Assembly: GCF_018446385.1 (NCBI RefSeq)
Contig: NC_055987.1
Location: 12,423,705-12,487,704 of the forward strand
Reading direction: 5' to 3'
DNA from: Zingiber officinale
Taxonomy: Eukaryota; Streptophyta; Magnoliopsida; Zingiberales; Zingiberaceae
Length of the DNA: 64,000 nucleotides
Each line of letters opens with the position of its first letter. Positions within the stretch are counted from its first letter, which is position 1. The position numbers and the translations under genes are program-made. This document shows, one piece after another, positions 46,092-57,458 of the stretch. Below the pieces are notes generated by a model. That model was not told the DNA's origin. It worked only from the letters and a program-made list of their open reading frames with translations, and searched no databases.

Positions 46092-46641
46092 GGTTATGCT
46101 GGCTGCATCTAGTTATAGTGGCCACAGCTAACCACGTCTAGCCGTGGTGGCCAGACAAGAGGAGGGGTGACGATGACAGGGTACAGCAATAAGGGACAAC
46201 CCATCAGTTGTCATGTGCAATGTCGACCCGACGATCATCGAGTGCAAGAATAGCCTGACGAGGATGCGGCGCGGCGCTGATGCTCATGGCGATTGGGAGA
46301 AAGGGAAGACCGACGGCTAGTCCCTCACGATGGCGGTGGTCGCAGCATCACCGATCTAGCCTCGCATACCTCACACAAAGGGGCAGCGACGTCGAGCAAT
46401 CATGTAGGCATGAGCTAGGGCACGGGTTGGTGGTGCTCAACTATCGGCTATTGTGGTGTCGAGCCAGGGTAGAGGAGGGAAGCGATGGTGACTAAGAGAG
46501 ACTAGCCTGCTTGATAGCCACGATGCTGGCTACGACTAGCAGCAATGGCCCCAGCTAGCACCAGTGAAGGGGTGGTGCGACGTAGCGTGGATGGTGAGTT
46601 GACGACGATCGGGTGAGAGGAAGGAAGAGAGAGGGGCGGTG
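46092..46641. other. Unassigned GC-balanced spacer between elements B and C
   Basis: About 550 bases of non-repetitive looking sequence with ggtggccagac-like phrases. It may be part of an older element; no family recognised. Element C's TSD (tgaga) lies at its end, 46,642-46,646. Confidence 0.3.
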
Positions 46642-46646
46642 TGAGA

Positions 46647-47719
46647 TGTTGGTATGGTTAGCACTAACGGTCTAACTCAAGTTTTGATGATTGACAAAGT
46701 AGGTTAAGTTAGTTTCATTGTGAACTAACACTGTGACCAAGTGTGCAGAAGAAGCCCAGCTAGGTCGACGGGCCGATCGGTAGTTGGCACGAAACCAAGC
46801 TAGGTCGACGGGCTGATCGGATAGCTGGCACGAAGTCCAGACAGGTCGATGGGCTAACCGGATGTCTGGCACGAAGTCCAGCTAGGTCGACGGGCTGACC
46901 TGATAGCTGGTACGAAGTCCAGACTGGTCGAAGGGCTGACCGGACGTTTGACAGGTAAGTTAAGGTAAGTCACTAGAGGGGAGTGACTATGAGGACGCGT
47001 CCCCGGGAAGGGAACTTAGGCGCTAATCCAACTTCGAACCATTTTGAAACTCTAAGTTGAGATCTTGACTAGATTCCGATCTCGGTGAGATGGAATCTAA
47101 TTACTATTTTTTATTATTATAACTGTACTATGCTAACACTTTGTTTTGCAGGGTAGTTTTGTATTTTGCCTCGGACTAATGTTTTCTTATAGGTTGCTGG
47201 AAAACAGAGGTCCGAGCGCCCGGAATGCAAACTTTATCCCCTCGTCGCGTCGCCATGTGGAGCTTCATGGTTGGCTGTGTTACATCACACCCCAGGCGCC
47301 CGGAAGGGATCCGGGTGTCCGGAGCCTCCTATATAAGGAGGATGCACCCTGGAGCAAAGAACAACTCACAACAAAGCCTTCCAACGCTTGCTCTACAGTG
47401 TTGTGCTCTTGCGACACTGAAGCTTCTACGGTAAATGCACTGTCTTTTTTTTCTTCTTAATTATTGTCGGTACTTCATTTCTTTTAGCATTCCTATACTT
47501 TCATTCTGTAACTACTCTTTCGAATTGCTAGTGGATTTCCCAATGAAAGCACTCAATGAGTGCGGACCTTGGAGTAGGAGTCGATGAAGGCTCCAAACTA
47601 AGTAAAAAATTACTTGTGCTAGCATTGTTCTATTTTCAATTTTTTCGTTGCGTACTCGATCTTCTTTTCGAATTTTAAACCGCTATTCACCCCCCTCTAG
47701 CGAATTACTCGATCCAACA
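46647..47719 (+). mobile_element. Element C 5' LTR
   Basis: TG...CA limits tgttggtatggttagcac and actcgatccaaca (1073 bp). U3 has four to five units of about 42 bp (agctaggtcgacgggctgac ... gctggcacgaagtcc). A TATA box tatataagg lies at 47,331-47,339 with a ggcgcccggaaggg phrase upstream. Confidence 0.92.
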
Positions 47720-47721
47720 AG

Positions 47722-47733
47722 TGGTATCAGAGC
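47722..47733 (+). other. Element C primer-binding site
   Basis: tggtatcagagc, two bases after the LTR, for initiator tRNA-Met. Confidence 0.92.
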
Positions 47734-47980
47734 AGGTACCGCTCTGATTTGGTGCAACCACCAATCAGACAGGGGGTGATTTTTTTTTTTCGATATTCAG
47801 TTTTACATTATAAATCTAAACATGTATTGTTACCTTTTTGGAAAGCTTTTCGTAGTAATTAAACTGAATTGGTGCAACATCAATTCAATTTTAGATTCTT
47901 TCTAATTTTATACCGCACTACTAATCTAAGACCAAGTCTTGGGATTCCTCATTTCTTTATTTATTTGTGTGCAGGATAAA

Positions 47981-49433
47981 ATGTCTCAAGTCGAAGGCTT
48001 CAGCACAGTATGCCCCCTATTCAACGGGGGCGACTTCCCATACTGTAAGAAGTGAATGGAGGTCTACTTGAAGATCGACTTCGACCAGTGATTCAGCATC
48101 ACTAGAGGCTACAAGGTGTCGGTCGACAACTCCGAAAATCCACTAGACCCGGAACAGTGGATGCCGGACATGAGAAAGAAATCCTCGACAGACTTCAAAG
48201 CTCTCAGCACACTTCAATGTGGGCTGACAAAGGAAGAGCTTAACCGAGTGGGACCACACCAAAATGCGAAAGAATTATGGGACAAGCTGATCGAACTATA
48301 TGAAGAAACGAGCGACGCCAAGGTAACGAAGTGTGACCTTCTATTAAATAAACTTTTTAATATTAAAATGCAAGAAGGAGAAACAGTGAGTCAACTTCAT
48401 GCAAGGATCAAAGACATCCTCAACGGACACCACGTGATAGGCCACCAAATGAAAAATCGTGACTTAATCAGGTACACATTAAATGCTTTTCCACGAAATT
48501 CATTGTGGCCATCTATCGTGGATGCCTAAAAATTTTGAAAAATTTATCTAAATTGAAACTAGATGAGCTATTCTGCGAACTTGAATTACACAAGCAGACT
48601 AACGCCGGAACTGAGAAAGGTATTGCCTTGTTTGTAGGTTCCTCCAAGGAAAGGAAAAAAACCAAGCCTGAACCTGAAGATGAGTTTGACCAGGATTCTG
48701 AAGACGAAGAGTATCTGGTGAACCTAGTAAGGAAGATGTTCACCAGGAGGAAGAAGAGCTTCAGAAAAAGGATCTGCAGAAGATCAACTCCCTGATTGAA
48801 CCAAGGAACATGGCCTGCTTTGGGTGCAATAAGAAAGGCCACTACAAGAACGAGTGCCCAAAATTGAAGAGCGACAAGTCAAAGACATCAAAGAAGAAGG
48901 TTCTCAAAGTGACCTGGGATGACTCATCCTCAGAAGAATCGGAGGCCGAAGATCAGAAGCACCAGAGTCACCTCGCGTTGATGGCACGCGAAGCAGAATC
49001 GGAGGACGAGTCCGAACCCGAATTGAGCCACGAGTTCGTACTCGTTTCCGAAGGTCCCGAAGAGATACATTTTAATTTGAACAAGAAATTTTTTAAAATT
49101 ATTGCTTATTTAAATAAGAAATTAACTGCAACTGAAAATGATAATAAATTGGTCCTTGAGGAAAACCAAAACCTCAAGGAACAAATCACGTATTCTAATC
49201 CAACACAAGAGCTAACACTTGAGAAGGAAAATCTAACACTAAAAACAGAAAATAATAAATTAAAAAGTATTTTAGAAAAATTTACAACAAGATCTAAAAA
49301 TTTAGATCTTATTTTAAATAGTCAAAAAGCAGTCTACAATAAAACTGGACTTGGCTACAAGTCAAGTTCAAATAAAACGTTTAAATCACTAATAACCCAA
49401 CATAAACAACTTGGGTTCCGAAAGCGTGCTTAA
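47981..49433 (+). pseudogene. Element C gag
   Basis: Begins MSQVEGFSTVCPLFNGGDFP. Two tga codons stand where related gags have Trp (after KK and after FDQ). It then runs open through DPEQWMPDMRKKSSTDFKAL, NAKELWDKLIELYEETSDAK and YTLNAFPRNSLWPSIVDA to a frameshift at about 48,527. The next frame carries LKLDELFCELELHKQ and an acidic/basic linker, and the last gives the zinc knuckle CFGCNKKGHYKNEC, Ser/Glu-rich linker, coiled coil and the closing SKNLDLILNSQKAVYNKTGL. Capsid precursor, now dead. Confidence 0.88.
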
Positions 49434-49659
49434 CCACGCAAGTAGGAATTAACCAATATTACATACCTAAAGATAAAATATACTATGTAAAATCTGATAA
49501 ACCAAATCAAAAACCAAAACACAAATCTAGACCAACAAAATCATAATCGAAAAAGTTTAGAACCCTTCAAAAATCAGATTATCATCAAGTTAAATATAAT
49601 TATAAAAGTAACAAACATAAACCTAGAACTAAAACTTAAAAATACAGACCAATAATTTA

Positions 49660-50170
49660 GAAGGAGGCTCCAGAATAGCTGACACCTCCAAAAATAATCT
49701 ACCCGACAGGGTAACCAAAACTAACCCACCCGGCAGGGTAATTAGGATTAGAGTAAAAAGGGACAAAATTTAACTTGACCTACAGTACTGGAGAAGTTTT
49801 AGATGATAGTAGGTTAGGGAAGCTTAGTCTATGCATATCTTGGAAAATATGGTTTCGACCTGGTGCATTTGGCTAAGTGGAACTAACTGAAGCTATCTCT
49901 TACGGATCCTAACCAGTTAGACCAAGGTTTTATATTAAGTTCAGTGGATAGGACTATTTGGAAAACCTCAAAAGTATGGTTACTTTAATGATGTCCAAGT
50001 GGCTCACCACAACCCAGAAGTTTATCCAAAGAATGCTTATCTGTTGACCCAAAGTTAAACCTGAATCTAACACAAAGTTAAACCACCCCTGAAATTGAAC
50101 TCAACTTCATCTCACAAAAATTATAGGTTTTCCTGATTGAAAATATAGATCGGGTGAGATGACTAAGGAC
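49660..50170 (+). other. Element C non-coding block shared with element A
   Basis: Matches element A at 33,340-33,508 plus 35,281-35,650 in order: ccagaatagctg, taccygacagggtaa, cctggtgcatttggc, taaccagttagaccaaggtt, tttatccaaagaatgctta, attgaaaatwtagatcgggt. No frame is conserved between the two, so selection or recent shared ancestry acts on the RNA or DNA. Confidence 0.75.
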
Positions 50171-50835
50171 TTCGAACCAACTCGAATCGAATCGAATCGA
50201 GTCGAGTCAAATCGAATCAAATCGAACCGAATCGAATCGAACCAAGTCGATCAAAGTAAATTAAATTTAAAAAATTAAAATTTAATTAAATTAAATTAAT
50301 TCATAAATTAAAAAAAAGAAATTAAATTAAATTAAATTAAAAATTAAATTAAACTAAACTTAAAAATTTAATTTTTTACTTAAAAATTTTATTTTAAAAA
50401 TCTTTTTAACTTAAGAAAATTTATCTTAATTTTTTTTAACTTACAAATTTGTTTAAATTTTTTTTTAATTAAAATTTTATTTTTAACTTAAGAAAATTCA
50501 TCAAGAAATTTTGTTTAACTTAAAAATTTGTTTTAAAATCTTTTTACTTAAAAATTTTATTTAAAAAAAATCTTTTTAACTTAAGAAAATTTATCTTAAA
50601 ATTTTTTAACTTAAAATTTTGTTTTAAATTTTTTTACTTAAAAATTTATTTAAAAAAAATCTTTTTAACTTAAGATAATTTATCTTAATTTTTTTTTAAA
50701 AATTGTTTTCAAAATTTTTTACTTAAAATTTTATTTAAAAAAAATCTTTTTAACTTAAGAAAATTTATCATAATTTTTTTAAAACTTAATTTTTTTTTTT
50801 AAAAAAACTTTTTAACTTAAAAATTTATTTAAAAA
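50171..50835 (+). repeat. AATCG microsatellite followed by AT-rich spacer
   Basis: An aatcg/agtcg pentamer array (about 50,175-50,245) leads into ttaacttaaaaattttatttaaa-type tandem words to 50,835. Confidence 0.85.
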
Positions 50836-50958
50836 AAGTCAAAAACCAGGGGCGGGCCCCCTGGTATCGCCTTCCGGGGCTTCCGTAAGGCACTCCGGGC
50901 GCCTCGCCCCGGCACCCATTTCGGGCGGCCGGAGTGATTACGGGCGCCCGGACCGCCC

Positions 50959-50967
50959 TATATAAGG
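50959..50967 (+). promoter_or_regulatory. Internal TATA box upstream of ORF2 in element C
   Basis: tatataagg stands in a GC-rich island (ggcgcccggaccgccc before it) that closely imitates the LTR promoter of the same element (ggagcctcc before tatataagg). The distance to ORF2 is about 280 bases. A second, internal promoter is inferred. Confidence 0.55.
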
Positions 50968-51223
50968 GGCGGCAAGGGCGCCCCCTCCCCTTGCACCTTA
51001 CCCTTCTACTTCTTGCAAAGATTCTCTATGAGCCTTAACACAAGCGGGATTGAAAATTAAAATTTTCCTTTCTTCTTCGGTTATCATGTCACTTCTCGTC
51101 AACCGAGGTCGTCATTTCTAGTATTTTTATTCATGTTGCCTTGGTAAATTTTTTTACCCCTTCTTAAGTTTCTAAAATGCTTCATTTTTATATTCTATGC
51201 TTAGCTTAGTTTTTTTATAATTT

Positions 51224-52483
51224 AGGAAACGTTCTAGATCTGGTGCTGGGCCCTCTACTGCTAGTACTGAGCCTAGGTTCCCTACTGACGAACTTAGGAT
51301 TAGGTTTGAGTCTACCATTTATATGTCTATCTGGACTAGGTGTTTAGATAGACAATTTTTCTTGCGATCCTGCATTACAGCTATAGAGGTCATTGAATAC
51401 TATAGCTTGCAGAACCTTGTTTGTTGTACCAGTTCAGTAAACATTGGTTTGTGTGCTGAATTGTACAACAACTTAGTTAGGGTAGATAATCTTACATATA
51501 CTACTAGGGTAGCTGGTACTGATATCACGCTACCCCCTACCATCATTCGAACCTTTTTAGGCCTACAACCATTTACCTGCACTTTTTAGTGCTATCCGCT
51601 TAGGGATCTACCATTTGCTGATCCTTACTCGCACATTACTCTTGATACGATTTATTCATATTTTTTTAGGGGAGAGCGAGTACCCACTGTTACTATATTT
51701 AGGTCAGTATCCCTTCGAGTTCACGACTATGTACTCTATAGGGTTTTAGTCTCCTGCATTTTATCGTTGACCACTCGCGACATCGCGATAATGCGTCTAT
51801 TTCATTCCTTTCTCCTTTATGCCCTTTGTCATAGGTTAGATATAGACATTAGCCTACATATCTTTCAGACTATTATTTACTCAGCTGAAGTCACCACCAG
51901 CGCATGAGTTCACATGTCGTACTGTCATATTTTGACGACATATATCGCCTCCCTACGTATTGACGTCACCAGAGGTGATATCCGAGTCCTAACTAAGTTT
52001 AACGTTGTAGGATCTAGGAACTTCTCTTTAGGAGGTATCCAGATAGATGATGAGGGTGTCCTATCTTGGCGAAGGGGGGCACAACACCAGCCTGACTCAG
52101 ATGCCTAAGAGGAGGAGGCAGAGCAGGATGAGTTTATGGTCGCACTATTCGGCGAGGCCGCTCTGGCCCCGGCACCTCCCTTGCTCGAGCACCATGTCCC
52201 GCTCCTCGCCCTCTAGGTGACCGAGTTGCCGGACTTGAGCTATCTATGACGAGTCTTCGTCAGGAGGTCTCCGATTTTCATCGAGGTATGCGACAGGAGG
52301 TCATCGACCTACGACGGGAGATGCAGTAAGAGGTCTCCGACTTATGACGAGATGTGAAATAGGAGATCTCCGACCTTTGACGTGACCTATCTAGCTCTCG
52401 AGAGGATGACCGAACCCGTCATATTGAGCTGATAGAGTTGTTACGCTCCTTGGAGATCAGACCATCCTCCTCATTATCCCGAT
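51224..52483 (+). pseudogene. Element C ORF2: plant-transposon-protein-like domain with coiled coil
   Basis: Read as one frame to 52,108: RKRSRSGAGPSTASTEPRFP, TDELRIRFES, MSIWTRCLDRQFFLRSCITA, then an amber stop (51,587-51,589), YPLRDLPFADPYSH..., FFRGERVPTVTIF, LYALCHRLDIDISLHIFQTI, an opal stop (51,905-51,907), MSYCHILTTYIASLRIDVTR and DEGVLSWRRGAQ. This matches, in my reading, the domain annotated in plants as putative plant transposon protein, found in retrotransposon ORFs that lie outside gag-pol. A frameshift leads to heptad-like repeats RQEVSDFHRGMRQEVIDLRR to about 52,483. Function unknown; homology moderate. It occupies the place of pol. Confidence 0.6.
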
Positions 52484-52619
52484 AGACTAGATCGTCACTA
52501 TATGTACTTTATCGTGACTATTATATTTTGACTTAGATATTGACTTATCCTGTTCTGATTTACTTCCACTTAGTTATATCTCGACTCCGATATTGACTTA
52601 TCTTGATCTGATTAATAGA

Positions 52620-53060
52620 CTAGGATTCTTAAAATTATTTTCAAAAATGGTTGTTTTTAACTTCTAGGATAAAACTTTTATATTTTCAAAATTTCCTATT
52701 TTTAGAATTTCAAAATCAGTTTTAGCCTTAGATTAGGTCAATCCCTTAGAAAGCATGTTCCTATAGGGCTAGAATTTGAGTATCTCACCAACACACTAGG
52801 ACTACCTTATTTGTGATTGTTGAACATAGAAAGGGGTGAGATGCATAGGCAGATTGCCTGGACTTAAGATGCTTATTTCAGTGCATCGATATAAGTCTGG
52901 GCGTTAAATACAAGACACATATCAATCAGGTTAAGTTATTCAGTTTAGTCAAACACTAACTGATTATAGTTGACTTAACCTGACTAACCAAGTGAAAGAT
53001 AATATACTTTGATAGACAGTAAGTAACTAACCGGTTAAACAGTTTTTTTATGTCAGGTTC
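52620..53060 (+). other. Element C second non-coding block shared with element A
   Basis: Shares with 39,790-40,140 the phrases gtgagatgcatag, ttcagtgcatcratat-like and aagtctgggcgttaaa, in order, on the 3' side of the replaced pol region. Confidence 0.7.
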
Positions 53061-53800
53061 AGGGGGAGAATTAATTATTTTTCATACTTATTTTGAAATT
53101 AGTTTTTGAAAAATATTTTCTTAAAAATATCTTAAACTGACTAAGTTTTTTTAATCTTATTTAGTTTTAAAAATTAGAATTTGAAAATTGGATTTAACAA
53201 ACTTTAAAAAAAAATTAGATTTCCCAAAGTTAGTTTTGAAAATTTAATTTTACTTAGTTTTGAAAATTGAATTGTACAAACTTAATTTTGAAAATTGAGT
53301 TTATCTACTTAGTGTTGAAATTTTGATTTTTGGCTTTGGCAATCTTACTTTTGTAAAGTCAGTTTACTTGAAAGTTAGCCTTTCTGTTTGAAAAGTGCTT
53401 TAAATTTACAAGCTTGAAAATTAGGTTAATTTTGCAAAGTTTAAAAATTACTCTAAAAGTTTACAAATTTAGCTTTCTAAACTATATTTCTAAACTTAGC
53501 TATTTTGAAAAATTTATGTTTAAAGAAAAATTTTCAAAATTTTTTTATGTTCTCTTAATTAGACCCCCCCAAGTCAATCTGACATTAATTCAAATTCTTT
53601 ATTGCATTTTCTTTTACTTCCTTACTTTTTCTGTGTTGCTTTTGATGAATATCAAAGGGGGAGGGTTAGGTGATTTAAGTTAATTAAAACAAAGTTAAAT
53701 ATAAAGCAAGACTATAAAACAAGACTAACATAAAAACCTTATAATTGCTTGTTTTACTTGCATACTTTTCACTAACTTAACCCAGGTTGTCATTGCATCA
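53061..53800 (+). other. AT-rich 3' interior of element C
   Basis: ttttgaaaat words dominate; a gggggag run lies near 53,658. No gene. Confidence 0.6.
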
Positions 53801-53812
53801 AAAAGGTAGAGA
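53801..53812 (+). other. Element C polypurine tract
   Basis: aaaaggtagaga just before the 3' LTR; one T interrupts it. Confidence 0.75.
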
Positions 53813-53813
53813 T

Positions 53814-56800
53814 TGTTGGTGCAGTTAGCACTAACGGTCTAACTCAAGTTTTGATGAATGACAAAGTAGGTTAAGTTAGTTTCATTGTGATCTAACACTG
53901 TGATCAAGTGTGCAGAAGAAGCCCAACTAGGTCGACGGACCGACCGGATAGCTGGCACGAAACCCAGCTAGGTCGACTGGCTGACCGGATAGCTGGCACG
54001 AAGTTTAGACAAGTCGATGAGCTGACTGGATGTCTGGCATGAAGTCCAGCTAGGTCGATTGTAACGCTCGAAAATTCTCAAAACTATTTTAGAAATATTC
54101 TATGATTTTTCTGAAATTTTAGGATATTTTTACAGAATTTTTAGAGTAACGGAAGTAGCAAAAATAAATAGAAAACGAAAACGGCCTACGCGGGGATTGA
54201 ACCCGAGACCTATGGTTTACGGATAATACTAGTAACTAGTTGAACCCAGCAGGGCCGTGCTGAAAGGAAAGGGAGGCAATTAAATTTATATTAGAGTTAG
54301 GCCGGAATTATCACTTAATATAAATAGAAAATAATTAAGTGAGGATGATATTTTTGGTTTCCACCGTGAACTTCTTCTCCTTACCCTAACCTCACGCCGC
54401 CCCTCTCCTTTCCTCCTCCTTCTCTCGGCGCACCAAGCCAAGGGCCCTAGGAGCACCTCCCGACAACATCAAAGGCACGAGGACACTCCCCTCCGCGAGA
54501 GGAACGCATAGACGCGAGAAGATCGTAGAAGAGATCTCTCCTCCGTGAAACCTAGCGATTATAATCGTAAGAAATTACGAACAGGAGGTAAGAAACCCCT
54601 CACCTGCAGTATAAGTAGCTTTCGTTTGATTGCATGCCTTTAGTTTAGCTATATGCAGATTTTTCGGCACTCAGGGTGTGTTTAAACCCTCCTCGCAGAC
54701 TAGGGATCTAGTTGAGCACCTCTAGATGGGCCAGACACGTTATTCTCCTTCAGTTGGAGGCTCTAGACGTTGTCGGGTGCCTAGAGGTGGTCTCCCTATT
54801 AGAGGGGAGAGTTGGAGCACACCAGGTGTTCCTACAAAATGACTAGTGTAGCTAAATACTACCTCAGATATTTTTAACAGCTCAGTTAAATGCATTAGTA
54901 GCATTTAAATCAGTATATTAGTCTAGTTTCAGCTTACATGGGACTACGGTCCAATGGGTGGGCTCCCACAGTCACCTCTAGGTTTAGATAACCTAGTTCT
55001 AGGTTCAGATAACCTAGAAACAGCAAAATAAGCAACTAGTAGCTATATTCAGTATTTTATTTTCAGTGGCACTGTACTGGATTAGATATCCATTGGGTTG
55101 GGCTCCCACAGTCGTCCCTAGGTTCAGACAACCTAGTAACCCTACTAAATTCGGGACTTGCAAACCCAAGTCTAGTTAGGGATGCGCGCACAACAAAGTA
55201 CAGTTGCCGGGCCCACTAGCAACATGATTTTGTATTTTCACTTATTACGATAATAGCTTTCAAACTCATAATTTAGTCATGTGATTATAGTTTAAGATCA
55301 GCACTAGCTCAGTTTTAGCTCAGTTTCAGTTACAGTTTCAGCTTATTTTCTCCTAGTTGATATCATGAGATAGCTCCATGCTTAGATTTTATTATGCATG
55401 CCATGTTTCAGTGTTTATGCCATGTAACTCCAGTATGCCATGCTTTAACAAATTCAGTGCATGTTTTCAAATAGCATTTTTTAAAAACATGTTTGCATCG
55501 TTGCATGTTTTAGTGAGGTAGATGGTTTCTTACTAAGCTTAAAGCTTACAGATATTATTTTTCCTTATACTGCAAATAAGGGTAAAGGAAAGATGGACTA
55601 GCAGAGGAAGTTGGAGGTCAATGCAGTGATGGTGTGTGTGGCAGGAACCTGGAATGAAGATCCTTAGGGAGTTTAGCAAATTGAGAACTTAGTTTCTTTT
55701 CTCAAGTACCTTTATGCACTTTCAGACCTTAGAATGTTTTAACCATGGAAGATTTGTTTAAGTTGTTAGTAATTATGTTGGAATGCTAGTTAATAGATGT
55801 TAGAACTTATTTCAATTACTTTTAGAACTCTTATATGAGATTTTGGCACGAACTAGTGCTGAAATCAGGGTTCTTATTCGAAATCAGAAACCCAGCCCGA
55901 TCTACAGATCGATCAGAGTTGGGTTGTGCCGCTGGATCGGTCAGCTGACCGATCCAGTCGCGAACAGAAAGTTTATGGATCGGTCAGCCGACCGATCAGT
56001 AAGCCACTGGATCGGTCTACCGACCGATCAGTGTGCTCCTGGATCGGTCGGTAGACCGATCCAGCCGCGTACAGAAGCAAAATAGTTTATGGATCGGTCA
56101 GCCGACCGATCCAGAGCGTTTCTCCGTGCCAGTGTCAAGTTGGATCAATCACTGGATCGATCCGACAGCCCAATCGATTCATGGATCGATTGAAATGCCT
56201 GATTGCTAGCAGGGCATCCGAGAGGCATAGATTACCTTCCCTAGCATGTGTACAACTCTTAGGTACACCTAGAATATTGAGTTCAGATTTTACAGTAATC
56301 AGTTTAGTAAAATTTTAATCAATTCATATTTTCGCAATAGTAATTTAGCACAGCATTACGTAACGATCGACCTCGCAGCCTAGTCAGTAGGAGGCGGGTC
56401 GTTACATCGATGGGCTGAGCTGATAGCTGGCACGAAGTCCAGACGGGTCGAAGGGCTCACCGGACGTCTGGCAGGTAAGTTAAGGTAAGTCACTCGAGGG
56501 GAGTGACTGTGAGGACGCGTTCCCGGGAAGTGAACTTAGGTGCCGATCCAACATAGAACCATTTCAGAACTCTAAGTTGAGATCTTGACTAGATTCTGAT
56601 CTCAGTGAGAAGGAATCTAATTACTGTTTTTTATTATTATAACTGTACTATGCTAACACTTTGTTTTGTAGGGTAATTTTGCATTTTATCTCGAACTAAC
56701 GTTTTCTTGCAGGTTGCTGGAAAACAGAGGTCTAGGCTAAGTTGCTGGAAAACAGAGGTCTGGGCGTCCGGAAGGGATCCGAGCACCCGGAATGCAAACT

Positions 56801-57291
56801 TTATTCCCCCGCCGCGTCTCCACGTGGAGCTTCATGATTGGCTGGGCTACGTCATACTCTAGGCGCCCGGAAGGGATCCCGGTGCCCGAAGCCTCCTATA
56901 TAAGGAGGATGCACCCTGGAGCAAAGAACAACTCACAACAAAGCCTTCCAACGCTTGCTCTGCCGTGTTGTGCTCTTGCGACGCTGAAACTTCTCCGACA
57001 AACGCGTTGTCTTTTTATTTTCTTAATTATTGTCGGTACTTCATTTCTTTTAGCATTCTTGTACTTTCATTCTGTAACTACTCTTTCAAATTGCTAGTGG
57101 ATTTCCCAACGAAAGCACTCAACGAGTGTGAGCCTTGGAGTAGGAGTCGAAGAAGGCTTCGAACCAAGCAAAAAATTACTTGTGGTAACATTATTCTATT
57201 TTCAATTTTTTCGTTGCGTACTTGATCTTCTTTTAGAATTTTAAACCGGTATTCACCCCCTCTCCCCTCTAGCGAATTATTGGATCCAACA
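53814..57291 (+). mobile_element. Element C 3' LTR, split by a gypsy solo LTR
   Basis: Halves 53,814-54,059 and 56,407-57,291 together give about 1.13 kb and align with the 5' LTR except for substitutions and one small duplication (gttgctggaaaacagaggtc, twice near 56,715-56,760). A TATA box tatataagg lies at 56,897-56,905. End tattggatccaaca. Confidence 0.9.
54060..56406 (+). mobile_element. Ty3/gypsy Tekay-like solo LTR, TSD tcgat
   Basis: Starts tgtaacgctcgaaaattctc, ends aggaggcgggtcgttaca, with perfect tcgat on both sides (54,055-54,059; 56,407-56,411). It contains an inverted tRNA-like 3' half (ggggattgaacccgagacct near 54,196) and a run of palindromic units (ggatcggtcagccgaccgat) at about 55,915-56,115. 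There is no gag-pol. Confidence 0.9.
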
Positions 57292-57296
57292 TGAGA

Positions 57297-57453
57297 TGAA
57301 TCGGGGAATAGGGTAGGGGGCGTAGGTTTAATAATTTATACTTAGGTTAATCCAATAAACCTTATGTTTAATTAAATCAATCAATTCTCACTTAAGGGAT
57401 ATTCCAAATTAGCTTTCTCCTAACCTAATAGATTCATCCCCTTAAAACGTGTC
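57297..57453. other. Short unassigned spacer
   Basis: Nothing recognisable between element C's TSD and the next solo LTR. Confidence 0.4.
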
Positions 57454-57458
57454 ATACG

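Larger units (their letters stand above)
46647..57291 (+). mobile_element. Element C: SIRE-like element with pol replaced by another ORF; TSD tgaga
   Basis: Flanked by tgaga at 46,642-46,646 and 57,292-57,296. Order: 5' LTR, primer site, gag, non-coding block like that of element A, AT-rich spacer, GC-rich segment with TATA box, ORF2 (plant-transposon-protein-like plus coiled coil), second non-coding block like A's post-pol region, polypurine tract, and 3' LTR split by a gypsy solo LTR. No protease, integrase, RT or RNase H is present, so it must have moved with enzymes made by a partner element. Confidence 0.88.
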
